Assembly (NCBI GenBank): GCA_025925615.1
Contig: JAICLN010000059.1
Coordinates: forward strand, 1 to 14,239
Direction of reading: 5' to 3'
Length of the DNA stretch: 14,239 nt
Source: Actinomycetospora sp.
GTDB lineage: Bacteria > Actinomycetota > Actinomycetes > Mycobacteriales > Pseudonocardiaceae
The notes below the pieces were generated by a model. That model saw only the letters and a program-made list of their open reading frames with translations, was not told the origin of the DNA and ran no database searches. Position numbers and translations under genes: made by a program. This document shows, piece after piece, positions 1-6,269 of this stretch. The first letter of the stretch is position 1. Each line of letters starts with the position of its first letter.

Positions 1-375
1 AACCGGTCGGGGGATCTGGCGTCGCTGGCGGCGGGGGTGCTGGCGGACCTGGCGCCCGGTCGGGACGTCCGGCTCTCGGCGGAGGCGGTCCGGACGCTCG
101 CCCGCCACGGGTGGCCGGGCAACGTCCGGGAGCTGCGCGAGGCGCTCCAGGCCGGACTGCGCCGTCGTCCGGTGGGCGAGATCGAGGTCGGGGACCTGCC
201 CGGGTCGTGCCAGAGCGACCCGCGCAGCACGCTGCGCCCGTTCGATCAGGCCGAGCGCGACACGATCGTCGAGGCATTGCGCGCGTCCGGCGGGAACCGC
301 GTGGCCGCGGCCGGCGCCCTCGGACTGGCCCGCTCCACGCTCTACCGCAAGATCGCGCAGTACGGGATCCACTAG
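1..375 (+). CDS. Fis-type enhancer-binding regulator, C-terminal fragment
   Basis: This is the 3' end of a transcriptional regulator whose 5' part lies outside the window; the frame is open from base 1 and stops with TAG. The sequence GWPGNVRELREAL is the conserved end of the AAA+ (sigma-54-interaction) module. A linker follows, then a Fis-type helix-turn-helix, ALGLARSTLYRKIAQYGI, at the extreme C-terminus. The order is typical of AcoR/NtrC-like activators, many of which carry an N-terminal GAF sensor in actinobacteria. The sensor, the Walker motifs and the sigma-54 contact loop are not visible, so neither the signal nor sigma-54 dependence can be judged. It converges on the amidohydrolase gene across a strong hairpin, so that gene is neither co-transcribed with it nor clearly its target. 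Confidence 0.9.
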   Translation, partial: NRSGDLASLAAGVLADLAPGRDVRLSAEAVRTLARHGWPGNVRELREALQAGLRRRPVGEIEVGDLPGSCQSDPRSTLRPFDQAERDTIVEALRASGGNRVAAAGALGLARSTLYRKIAQYGIH

Positions 376-386
376 GTGCGCTCCGC

Positions 387-434
387 GCTCGTGAGCACTT
401 TCCGGGGCTATAACCCCGGAAAGTGCTCACGAGC
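387..434. terminator. Perfect 21-bp stem hairpin, probable bidirectional terminator or repeat element
   Basis: Bases 387-407 pair perfectly with 414-434 around a 6-nt loop (CTATAA). The core arm reads GTGAGCACTTTCCGGGG. It begins 11 nt after the stop of the Fis-type regulator and covers the stop codon (427-429) of the convergent amidohydrolase gene, so it is placed to end both transcripts. There is no U-tract on either side, which is common for actinobacterial hairpin terminators. Such an extended perfect palindrome could also be a copy of a dispersed palindromic repeat. Confidence 0.8.
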
Positions 435-1422
435 CGGAGGCACCTAGGAACAGAGCGCGCGCGTTCCCGGCCGTGAACTGCTCGCGGGCCTCGTCGTCGG
501 GAAAGGCGGTGAGGAAACGGGCGATGTCCTCCCGGCCCGGCCGCTGGAATGGGTAGTCCGTCGAGAAGAGGAGCCGGTCGGGCGTCGTGACCTCGAGGGC
601 GTGGCGCAGCAGGGTCGGGTTGAGCATCCCGGAGCTCGTGATGTGCACGTTGGACCGGACGTAGTCCGAGACCTTCCGGTCCAGGCCCGCGGCCCGGGCG
701 ATGCTGTCGGCCCGGTCGAGCCAGAAGAGCAGCACCTCGCCCCAGTGACCGAGGACGAGCTGCAGGTCGGGGTGGCGGTCGAACGTGCCGCGGGCGATCA
801 CCCGCAACGCGGCGAGCCCCGCCTCGAGGTGCCAGCCCCACCCGAAGGTCGCGAGGGCGAGGTCGGTCAGCGGGGCGATGCCGCCGTAGGCGGTCTCCCG
901 GACCGCGCGCGGCGGGACCTGGGGGTGGATGAAGATCGGCTGCCCGAGGGCGGCGGCCGCGGCGAAGAGGTCGTCGTAGCGGGGGTCGTCCACGGGGGTG
1001 TCGCCGGTGCGGCCGTAGACCATCGCCCCGACGGCGCCGAGGCCGGCGGCGCGTTCGAGCTCCGCCGCGGCGACGGCGCCGTCGGTCATCGGGAGGGTGG
1101 CGAAGGCCCGCAGCCGCGTCGGGTGGCGGCCGACCGCCTCGGCGGCGAGGTCGTTCGCCCGCCGGCTCAGCGCCAGCGCGTCGCCCGCGTCCAGCGGCTG
1201 CGTCCCGGGCGGCGCCAGCGACAGGATCTGGACGTCGACGCCCTGGGCGTCCATGAACGCGATCCGGGCGTCCCCGAGGTCGTCGAGGTGCTCGAGGTTG
1301 TCGCCCATCTCGTCGAACACGATGCTGGGGTCACCCCGGTCCTCGGGGAGGGCCTTCACCGCCGAGGTCAGCGCGGGCAGGTTCCAGTGCTCCTCGATCG
1401 CGATCAGCGCCATGCCGACCAT
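427..1422 (-). CDS. Amidohydrolase_2 family protein, ACMSD / gamma-resorcylate decarboxylase-like
   Basis: The predicted protein has 331 aa, the usual length of this metal-dependent TIM-barrel family (PF04909). The N-terminus reads IAIEEHW, which supplies the E-x-H metal ligands of gamma-resorcylate and 2,3-dihydroxybenzoate decarboxylases in place of the H-x-H of classical amidohydrolases. Other matching motifs are FIHPQ (His about 166), LGHWGE (His about 226) and FSTDYPF (Asp about 289). The likely role is non-oxidative decarboxylation or hydrolysis of an aromatic or cyclic acid in the cytoplasm; the substrate cannot be read from sequence. The start at 1422 (MVGMALIAIEEH) is preferred because GGGAG lies about 4 nt upstream; ATG at 1413 is the alternative. 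The gene begins 17 nt after the membrane-protein gene on the same strand, so co-transcription is likely. A longer open frame extends upstream to 2295 but is low-complexity shadow. Confidence 0.88.
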   Translation of the reverse strand: MVGMALIAIEEHWNLPALTSAVKALPEDRGDPSIVFDEMGDNLEHLDDLGDARIAFMDAQGVDVQILSLAPPGTQPLDAGDALALSRRANDLAAEAVGRHPTRLRAFATLPMTDGAVAAAELERAAGLGAVGAMVYGRTGDTPVDDPRYDDLFAAAAALGQPIFIHPQVPPRAVRETAYGGIAPLTDLALATFGWGWHLEAGLAALRVIARGTFDRHPDLQLVLGHWGEVLLFWLDRADSIARAAGLDRKVSDYVRSNVHITSSGMLNPTLLRHALEVTTPDRLLFSTDYPFQRPGREDIARFLTAFPDDEAREQFTAGNARALFLGASGS

Positions 1423-1439
1423 CCTGCTCCCGGTGGGGC

Positions 1440-2126
1440 TCAGAACCGCGCCGGGCGGGCCACGGCCACCGCCACGGCGAACCCGACGGCGGTCAGGGCC
1501 CAGGCCAGGGCATCGAGCACGTGGTTGGCGAGCACGACCGCGGCCACGAAGTGCAACGGCTGGGACACGACGATGGCGACCGCGGCCCAGCGGGGCACCG
1601 CCCGCCGGAGCGCGAGCCCGAGCAGCACCGTGCCGAGCACGTGGCCCACGACGAACACCATCCCCTCGAGGCTCCCCGGCCCGATGGTCGCGAGTGCGTC
1701 GAGCAGCCGGGCGGCCGCGTTCTGGGGGACACCGGCGTCCGACGCGGCCAGGGGCACCGGGTCCAGGGCGGCGGCCCAGGGCAGGGTCGCGAACCCCAGC
1801 CAGGCGACGACCGCCCCGATCGAACCGAGCACCGGCGCCGCCCGGACCGCGCGGACGGCCACGAGCAGCACCGCCAGCGGCAGCGTCAGCATCGCGAGGT
1901 AGTCGAGCCAGAGCACGGCCGTCTGGAACTCGGGGTGGCTCAGGGTCGTGGCGATGACCGCGGCGGAGTCGTCGGTCGTGTCCGAGGGCAGCAGGAGGCG
2001 GAGGAGGGCCACGGCCAGCGGGCCGACGGCGGCGACGGTCACGGCGAGCCCGCGGGGGACCGAGGGCGCCGGAGCGGCCGCGGACGGAGAGGTGGTCAGG
2101 GCGATGTCGCGCTGGGATTCGGTCAT
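1440..2126 (-). CDS. Six-TM integral membrane protein of unknown function
   Basis: The product is a 228-aa hydrophobic protein with about six predicted membrane segments, near residues 27-48, 74-92, 98-121, 152-172, 180-200 and 203-224. A polar N-terminus rich in Ser, Ala and Pro precedes them. No catalytic motif is visible and I do not recognise the family; small actinobacterial DUF4386-like membrane proteins look similar. The start is the first ATG before the hydrophobic part, with no clear Shine-Dalgarno. It lies 17 nt upstream of the amidohydrolase on the same strand and diverges from the sensor-kinase remnant, with 131 bp between them. A link to uptake or tolerance of the amidohydrolase substrate is only a guess from this arrangement. 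Confidence 0.75.
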   Translation of the reverse strand: MTESQRDIALTTSPSAAAPAPSVPRGLAVTVAAVGPLAVALLRLLLPSDTTDDSAAVIATTLSHPEFQTAVLWLDYLAMLTLPLAVLLVAVRAVRAAPVLGSIGAVVAWLGFATLPWAAALDPVPLAASDAGVPQNAAARLLDALATIGPGSLEGMVFVVGHVLGTVLLGLALRRAVPRWAAVAIVVSQPLHFVAAVVLANHVLDALAWALTAVGFAVAVAVARPARF

Positions 2127-2204
2127 GGCGACGACGGTGCGGCCCGCGGACTCCCGCGGAGCAGGGTCGCCGGCGCCCGGGTGAACGGGCGTCCTCCCGG
2201 GCGC

Positions 2205-2230
2205 ACCCGGGACGTCGACCCGGGACTTCG
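2205..2230. repeat. Tandem 13-bp direct repeat in a divergent promoter region
   Basis: ACCCGGGACGTCG (2205-2217) is followed immediately by ACCCGGGACTTCG (2218-2230), with one mismatch. Each unit contains the palindrome CCCGGG; two further CCCGGG sites lie at 2176-2181 and 2196-2201. The repeat sits between the divergent starts at 2126 and 2258, where an operator would be expected. High GC makes chance CCCGGG sites common, so the 13-bp periodicity is the better part of the evidence. Confidence 0.4.
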
Positions 2231-2257
2231 GGCCGCTGACCTGCGACGCTCGGACCC

Positions 2258-3481
2258 GTGAGCGCCAGGAGGGACGAGCACGGCCGCACCCGCACGACGA
2301 CGGCCGTGGCCGGGGCGCTGTTCGCCCTGGTCCTCGTCGAGCTCGTCGTCGCCGGCGTGGGGGCGGGCGCCGCAGGGATGTCCTTCGCCGACGCGGTGGC
2401 CGACTACGTGGTCACCAACTCCGCGATCGGGCTCGCCGCCGCGGTCTCCGGGCTCCTGCTCGCGTGGCACCGGCCCCGCAACCCGATCGGCTGGCTGCTC
2501 GCGGCCGGCGGGGTGCTCCAGACGCTCTCGGCGGCGGTCTCCCCGCTCGTGCTCGCGGCCCTCGCGCGGGGCTGGCCGGAACCGGTCGCCCGCTCCGTCG
2601 CCACCGTCTTCTCCTTCGCCTGGCCGACCGCGATCGGCTTCTGCCTCCCCGCCGCCCTGCTGCTCTTCCCGTCGGGGCGCCTGCCGGGTCCGGGGTGGCG
2701 TCCGTTCGCCGGCCTGCTGCTCGTCGTCGCGGCGCTCTTCGTGCTGGAGAGCGGCACCGATCCGGCCGGCCTGGGCCCGGATCCGCGGTTGCGCGGTTGG
2801 GTGGTCCTCCCGGGCGCGGCGTGGGACGTCGTCGCCGTGGTGGCCGAGTGGGGCTTCCTGCTGGTCCTCCTCGGGGTCCTCGCCTCCCTCGTCGTGCGCT
2901 ACCGCCGGGGCGACGAGCGCACCCGGCGCCAGCTGCTGTGGCTGGTGCTGGCCGTGCTCCTCGTCGCCGTCGACATCACGTTCTGGGGTCCCGCGCCGAT
3001 CGGGCTGCCGGTCCTGAACCTGCTCGTGATCACGCTGATCCCGGTGTCGATCACGATCGCGATCCTGCGCCACCAGCTGCTCGACATCCGGCTCGTCGTC
3101 TCGCGCGCGGTGCTCTACGTGCTGCTCAGCGCCGCGGTGCTGGGGGTCTGGCTCGGGCTCGTGACGCTCCTCGAGCTGGTGCTGCACCGGGAGGCCGCGC
3201 CCGGGGCGTCGGCCGCGGTGACGGTCGTGGTCGTGCTGGTCGCCCTCCCGGTGCGCGGGCGGCTGCAGCGGGTGGTGGACCGGGCCTTCTACGGCGACCG
3301 CGCCGACCCGGTGGGCGCGGTGTCGCGGCTGGGCGAGCAGCTGGCCGTGGGGGAGGAGCGCGACGTGCTCGCCGCGATCGGCGAGGCCCTGCGCCTGCCC
3401 TCGGTGGCGGTGCACGCCCGGAACCGTCAGATCGGGACACCGTCGTGGTGGTCGCCGCCCCAGTGCCCGGCGTGCTCGTAG
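2258..3481 (+). pseudogene. Sensor histidine kinase, membrane part only; kinase half lost
   Basis: Residues 1 to about 387 match the N-terminal half of a large actinobacterial family of multi-TM sensor histidine kinases. About eight hydrophobic segments are followed by landmarks such as LLLFPSGRLPGPGWRP (135-150), RYRRGDERTRRQLLWL (214-229), AILRHQLLDIRLVVSRAVLY (268-287) and LQRVVDRAFYG (336-346). The family normally continues with a GAF-like region, a HisKA_3 phosphoacceptor helix and an HATPase domain. None of these is present. From about residue 388 the frame runs antisense through a DHFR-like gene and stops at 3481, giving a foreign tail (QIGTPSWWSPPQCPACS). It can neither autophosphorylate nor bind ATP, so it is either a pseudogene or a membrane stub. 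No response regulator gene is adjacent. The GTG start at 2258 has no strong ribosome binding site. Confidence 0.82.
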
Positions 3482-3675
3482 GTGCGGCGGCCCGAGATCA
3501 GGGCGCGGGTGGCCATCAGCTCGGTGTAGGCCTCGCCCGCCGGGCCGGTGTCGAGGCGGCGGTCGAGCCAGTTGAACAGCCGGAACCCGCCCTCGCCCAT
3601 CGGTGCGTCGGGACCGTCGTCCGGCCCGGTGACGAAGCCGTCCAGCGAGATCGTCATGTCCACGCGGAGGGCCAT
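3427..3675 (-). pseudogene. DHFR / RibD C-terminal-domain family protein, 3'-truncated copy
   Basis: This is an 82-aa remnant of a family (PF01872-like reductase) that is normally about 180-200 aa. The N-terminus MALRVDMTISLDGFVTGPDDGPD is typical of the family and SGRRTYEHAGHWGGDHHDG follows. After DGVPI the reading frame meets TGA at 3427-3429, exactly where sequence identity with the paralogue at 3675-4273 ends. Beyond it lies sensor-kinase sequence on the other strand. Roughly the C-terminal 110-120 residues, including the second half of the Rossmann-like fold, are missing. Its ATG overlaps the TGA of the upstream paralogue (TGATG at 3677-3673), so the two were translationally coupled. 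The fragment is probably non-functional. Confidence 0.8.
3429..3457. repeat. 29-bp exact repeat shared by the two DHFR-like genes, at the rearrangement junction
   Basis: Bases 3429-3457 are identical to 4001-4029 in the same orientation. Both encode the complement of the GDHHDGVPI region of the DHFR-like paralogues. The left edge of identity at 3429 coincides with the point where the truncated gene gives way to sensor-kinase sequence, so this repeat may have served in recombination or may have misled an assembler. Confidence 0.75.
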
Positions 3676-4273
3676 CAGGTCGCCTCGGCACGCAGGACGC
3701 GGTAGCGCAGGGCCACCGACCCGGGTGCGTCGAGGGCGTGGAGCAGCTCGAGCTCGACGTGCTCGGGGAGCAGGTCGTCGAACAGCCGGCGGCCCTGCCC
3801 GAGCAGCACCGGCACGATCTGCAGCGCCATCTCGTCGAGCACCCCCGCGCGCAGGCAGGCCCGGGCGGCCTCGGCGCCGTGGAGCAGGACGTTTCGCTCC
3901 CCGGCGGCCTCCTTCGCCAGCCGGGCGGCCTCGACGACGTCGGTGACGTAGCGGGCGTGCCCGAGCGGCGGGTCGGCGGGCGCCGCGCGGGTCAGCACGA
4001 AGATCGGGACACCGTCGTGGTGGTCGCCGTGCCACTGCCCGGCGTGGTCGAAGGTCCGGCGGCCGGTGAGCGCGCCCCCGTCGTCATCGCGTCGGCCAGG
4101 ACCGCGGCGCTGGCGGCGTCGGCACTGCGGACGGTGTTCGGGTCGCCGTCGTCGAGGGCGAGGGGATCGTGCAGCCGCTCCCCGTCGACCCCGAGCCCCT
4201 GGTCCGGCCCGTCCTCGGGGCCGGCGATGAACCCGTCGAGCGACATCCACATGTAGAGCACGATCTCGGCCAC
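3675..4273 (-). pseudogene. DHFR / RibD C-terminal-domain family protein, frameshifted
   Basis: The paralogue is complete at both ends but interrupted by a frameshift. The first frame starts MAEIVLYMWMSLDGFIAGP and is good through ADAMTTG. The second frame carries ALTGRRTFDHAGQW, DGVPIFVLTRAAP, NVLLHGAEAARACL, DEMALQIVPVLLGQGRRLFD and ends RYRVLRAEAT. The 599-nt span is one base short of a multiple of three. The break falls at about 4071-4080, next to a run of five C on the plus strand (4075-4079); one extra base there would restore a 199-aa protein. It is therefore either a recent single-base mutation or a homopolymer error. The GTG start at 4273 has an excellent ribosome binding site (GGAGGGG, about 5 nt upstream) and its own promoter. 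These proteins are NAD(P)H-dependent reductases related to RibD-C; the substrate is unknown. Confidence 0.85.
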
Positions 4274-4291
4274 GACGCCCCCTCCGCTGCA

Positions 4292-4333
4292 GTACTAAAG
4301 CCGAACTAGATAGTACGGTAGCGGGACTGTCAA
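4292..4333 (-). promoter_or_regulatory. Sigma-70-type promoter with overlapping inverted-repeat operator
   Basis: Read on the minus strand, TTGACA (4333-4328) and TCTAGT (4310-4305) are 17 nt apart, so transcription should start near 4298, about 25 nt before the GTG at 4273. An inverted repeat GTACTA (4292-4297) and TAGTAC (4311-4316), separated by 13 nt, straddles the -10 element and start point, as a repressor site would. The stretch is conspicuously AT-rich for this genome. The -35 element overlaps the stop codon (4330-4332) of the upstream gene on the same strand. Confidence 0.6.
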
Positions 4334-5247
4334 TGGTGCAGGAGGAGCACCCCGAGGCCGGGAAGGGTGGAGACGAGCGCGAGGACCCCGAACGCGACGG
4401 CGGTGGCCAGACCGACTCCGGCCCCCAGGCCGGCGGCGGCGAACGCGGCCGCCGTGGTCGCCTCGCGGGGCCCCCAGCCGCCGACGGTGAGCGGCAGGCC
4501 CATCGACAGCAGCGCCAGCACCAGCAGCGGCAGGAGGGTGCCGGGCACGGCGTGCACGCCGACCGCGGCGGCGGCCACCTCGAGCAGCGCCAGGTGCCCG
4601 GCCATCGCGACCACCGACAGGCCCAGCACCGCGGGGCCGGTGCGGGCGGTGAGCAGCCCCGCCCGGGGCCCGGCCGTCACCGCGCCCAGGGTCCGCCGCA
4701 CCCGCGGGACGGCCAGCAGACCCAGCAGGACCGCCACGGACACCGCGACCGCACCGGCCATGCCGTCGAGCAGGCCGCGGACCGGGTTCGGGACCACCAG
4801 CAGCACCACCACGGCGAGGACGACGACCACGACCTGCCCCGCGACCCGCTCGAGCACCACCGCCCGCACGCCCCGGCCGAGGTCACCGCTGCGCCGGCCG
4901 TGGTCGACCGCACGGTGCACGTCGCCCAGCACCCCGGCCGGGAGCACCGAGTTGAGGAACTGGGCGCGGTAGCAGCCGCCCAGCGCGGCGCGGAAGCGGA
5001 GGGACAGGCCGAGCCCGCGGGCGACCACGCACCAGCGCGCCGCCGAGGCCGCCGTCGTGACCGCTCCCAGCCCGAGCGCCGCGGCCACCGCCGCCGGCGA
5101 GACCGCCCGTAGCCCGTCGAGGACCGCCCCGGTCCCCAGGTGCACCACCACGGCGACGACCAGCGCGAGGCCCGCGAGCACCTTCAGCACCGCCGCCGGC
5201 ACGGGGCGCCGGCCCGCGACGCGGCGGGGGACGGCGGTCGCAGTCAT
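4330..5247 (-). CDS. Lysylphosphatidylglycerol-synthase TM region / UPF0104 family membrane protein
   Basis: The product is a 305-aa polytopic membrane protein with about eight hydrophobic segments. Family hallmarks (PF03706) are FLNSVLPAGVLGDVHRA at about 98-113 and LPLTVGGWGPREATTAAA at about 251-268. This is the flippase-like membrane half seen in MprF and in many stand-alone proteins near glycosyltransferases and lipid enzymes. The soluble aminoacyl-transfer domain of MprF is absent, so it should not be called a lysyl-PG synthase; lipid or lipid-linked sugar translocation is a reasonable inference. ATG at 5247 is chosen because MTATAV and a basic stretch lead directly into the first membrane segment; a GTG at 5283 in the same frame is the alternative. 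It diverges from a CDP-alcohol phosphatidyltransferase gene across a palindrome. Confidence 0.85.
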   Translation of the reverse strand: MTATAVPRRVAGRRPVPAAVLKVLAGLALVVAVVVHLGTGAVLDGLRAVSPAAVAAALGLGAVTTAASAARWCVVARGLGLSLRFRAALGGCYRAQFLNSVLPAGVLGDVHRAVDHGRRSGDLGRGVRAVVLERVAGQVVVVVLAVVVLLVVPNPVRGLLDGMAGAVAVSVAVLLGLLAVPRVRRTLGAVTAGPRAGLLTARTGPAVLGLSVVAMAGHLALLEVAAAAVGVHAVPGTLLPLLVLALLSMGLPLTVGGWGPREATTAAAFAAAGLGAGVGLATAVAFGVLALVSTLPGLGVLLLHH

Positions 5248-5309
5248 GGGTGCCCCGTTCCGAGCCGGACGACAGGCGGACACCCGAGAACACGGGCTCC
5301 GCTCGCCGA

Positions 5310-5333
5310 CGGTTCACCGGCGGAGGTGAACCG
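5310..5333. promoter_or_regulatory. Perfect 9-bp inverted repeat, candidate operator between divergent lipid genes
   Basis: CGGTTCACC (5310-5318) and GGTGAACCG (5325-5333) are perfect inverted repeats separated by GGCGGA. The site lies in the 223-bp region between the divergent starts at 5247 and 5471 and has no U-tract, which favours an operator over a terminator. Each arm contains GTTCACC, the core of the actinobacterial PhoP (PHO box) half-site. Known PHO boxes are direct rather than inverted repeats, so a TetR/GntR-type dimer site is equally likely. I see no gene in 5248-5470. Confidence 0.5.
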
Positions 5334-5458
5334 GAGGGGGCCCCGCTCCGTGTCCTCCCGGGGCGCCATCGACGGCGGCCACCGTCGACATGCTCACCGA
5401 GGCGCGGAACGAGGTCCGCACGTCGCGCTCGCCCGCCACCCCGCGGGTGACCCACCAG

Positions 5459-5464
5459 TAGGGT
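5459..5464 (+). promoter_or_regulatory. Candidate -10 element of a leaderless transcript
   Basis: TAGGGT fits the actinobacterial TANNNT pattern and ends 6 nt before the GTG at 5471. Transcription would then begin at or next to the start codon. No Shine-Dalgarno is visible in this interval, which agrees with leaderless translation. The -35 region is not recognisable. Confidence 0.45.
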
Positions 5465-5470
5465 GCCCGC

Positions 5471-6184
5471 GTGGACGTCGACGACCTCGAGGGCTACCTC
5501 GACCGCTGGTCGCGGGCCCACGGCGGCTACGACGTCCGGTCCTCCCCGGCCACGCTGTTCTGGCTGCGGCTCGTGCACCGTCTCGCGGCCCCCGCGGCCC
5601 GGCGTCGCGTCCCGCCCAGCTGGGTGACCGTCACCGGCGCGGTGGTGGCGATCGCCGTTGCCGTGCTCGCGTGGCTCGGCGGCCGGTGGCCGCTGCTCGC
5701 GGCGGTGCTCGTCGTGGTCGTCGCGCTGCTCGACGGCGTCGACGGAGCCGTTGCGGAGATCACCGACAGTGCGTCCGCCTGGGGCCGGGTCCTCGACCAG
5801 CTGGTCGACCGCATCAGCGACCTCAGCATGGTCACGGGGCTGTGGCTCCTGGGTGCGCCCGGGCCGCTCTGCGCGGCCGGCGCGGTCCTGACGATCCTCG
5901 ACGAGTCCGTCCGGGGGAGCGCCGCCGCCGAGGGCATGTCGGAGGTCGGGCTGGTGACGATCGCCGAGCGACCCAGCCGTCTGCTCATCGGGGGCCTCTC
6001 GTTCGCGGTGGCCGGCGTCGTCCCGTTCGCCGCCGGGCTGGTCACGACCGTCGGGGCCGGGCTCTGGACGTTCCTGGCCCTCGTCGCCACGGGGCAGCTG
6101 GTGGTCAACATCCGCCGGCGGCTCCGCGGTCTCGCACGGAACGTGGCGCGTGAGGACCACGACGACGAGCCCGAGGCGGCCTGA
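5471..6184 (+). CDS. CDP-alcohol phosphatidyltransferase family protein, variant motif
   Basis: The protein has 237 aa with about five membrane segments. The family signature D-x2-D-G-x2-A-R-x8-G-x3-D-x3-D is present at residues 88-113 with D88, D91, G92, A95, G105, D109 and D113 at the expected spacing. The usual Arg is Glu here (AVAE, residue 96). The four Asp residues bind the divalent metals needed to displace CMP from a CDP-linked lipid or alcohol, so the chemistry should be intact. The acceptor (inositol phosphate, glycerol phosphate or another alcohol) cannot be deduced. The N-terminal 45 residues are a soluble amphipathic extension. It is probably translated leaderless from GTG and diverges from the LPG-synthase-like gene, suggesting a shared envelope-lipid role. 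Confidence 0.88.
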   Translation: MDVDDLEGYLDRWSRAHGGYDVRSSPATLFWLRLVHRLAAPAARRRVPPSWVTVTGAVVAIAVAVLAWLGGRWPLLAAVLVVVVALLDGVDGAVAEITDSASAWGRVLDQLVDRISDLSMVTGLWLLGAPGPLCAAGAVLTILDESVRGSAAAEGMSEVGLVTIAERPSRLLIGGLSFAVAGVVPFAAGLVTTVGAGLWTFLALVATGQLVVNIRRRLRGLARNVAREDHDDEPEAA

Positions 6185-6269
6185 GACCGGGCCGCCCGGC
6201 CGCGCGGTGAGGTGGGCGAGGACGTCGCGGACGGCGTTGGTGCGCGACGGACGCGGCGGGGACCTGACG

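Noticed and set aside
601..1902. Plus-strand open frame of 433 aa
   Set aside because: It is antisense to the amidohydrolase and membrane-protein genes and has shadow-type composition (runs of Gly, Glu, Arg and Asp) with no motif.
1423..2295. Continuous upstream extension of the amidohydrolase frame (622 aa in total)
   Set aside because: The extension is Arg/Gly/Pro/Ala-rich and runs on the same strand through the membrane-protein gene in another frame. The amidohydrolase has a family-typical start with a ribosome binding site at 1422.
2123..3691. Minus-strand open frame of 522 aa
   Set aside because: It is antisense to the sensor-kinase remnant and consists mostly of Arg, Asp, Glu, His and Gly. 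It is a shadow of a GC-rich gene.
4330..5247. Naming the membrane protein as lysyl-phosphatidylglycerol synthase (MprF)
   Set aside because: Only the membrane region is present. The soluble aminoacyl-transferase domain required for lysyl transfer is missing.
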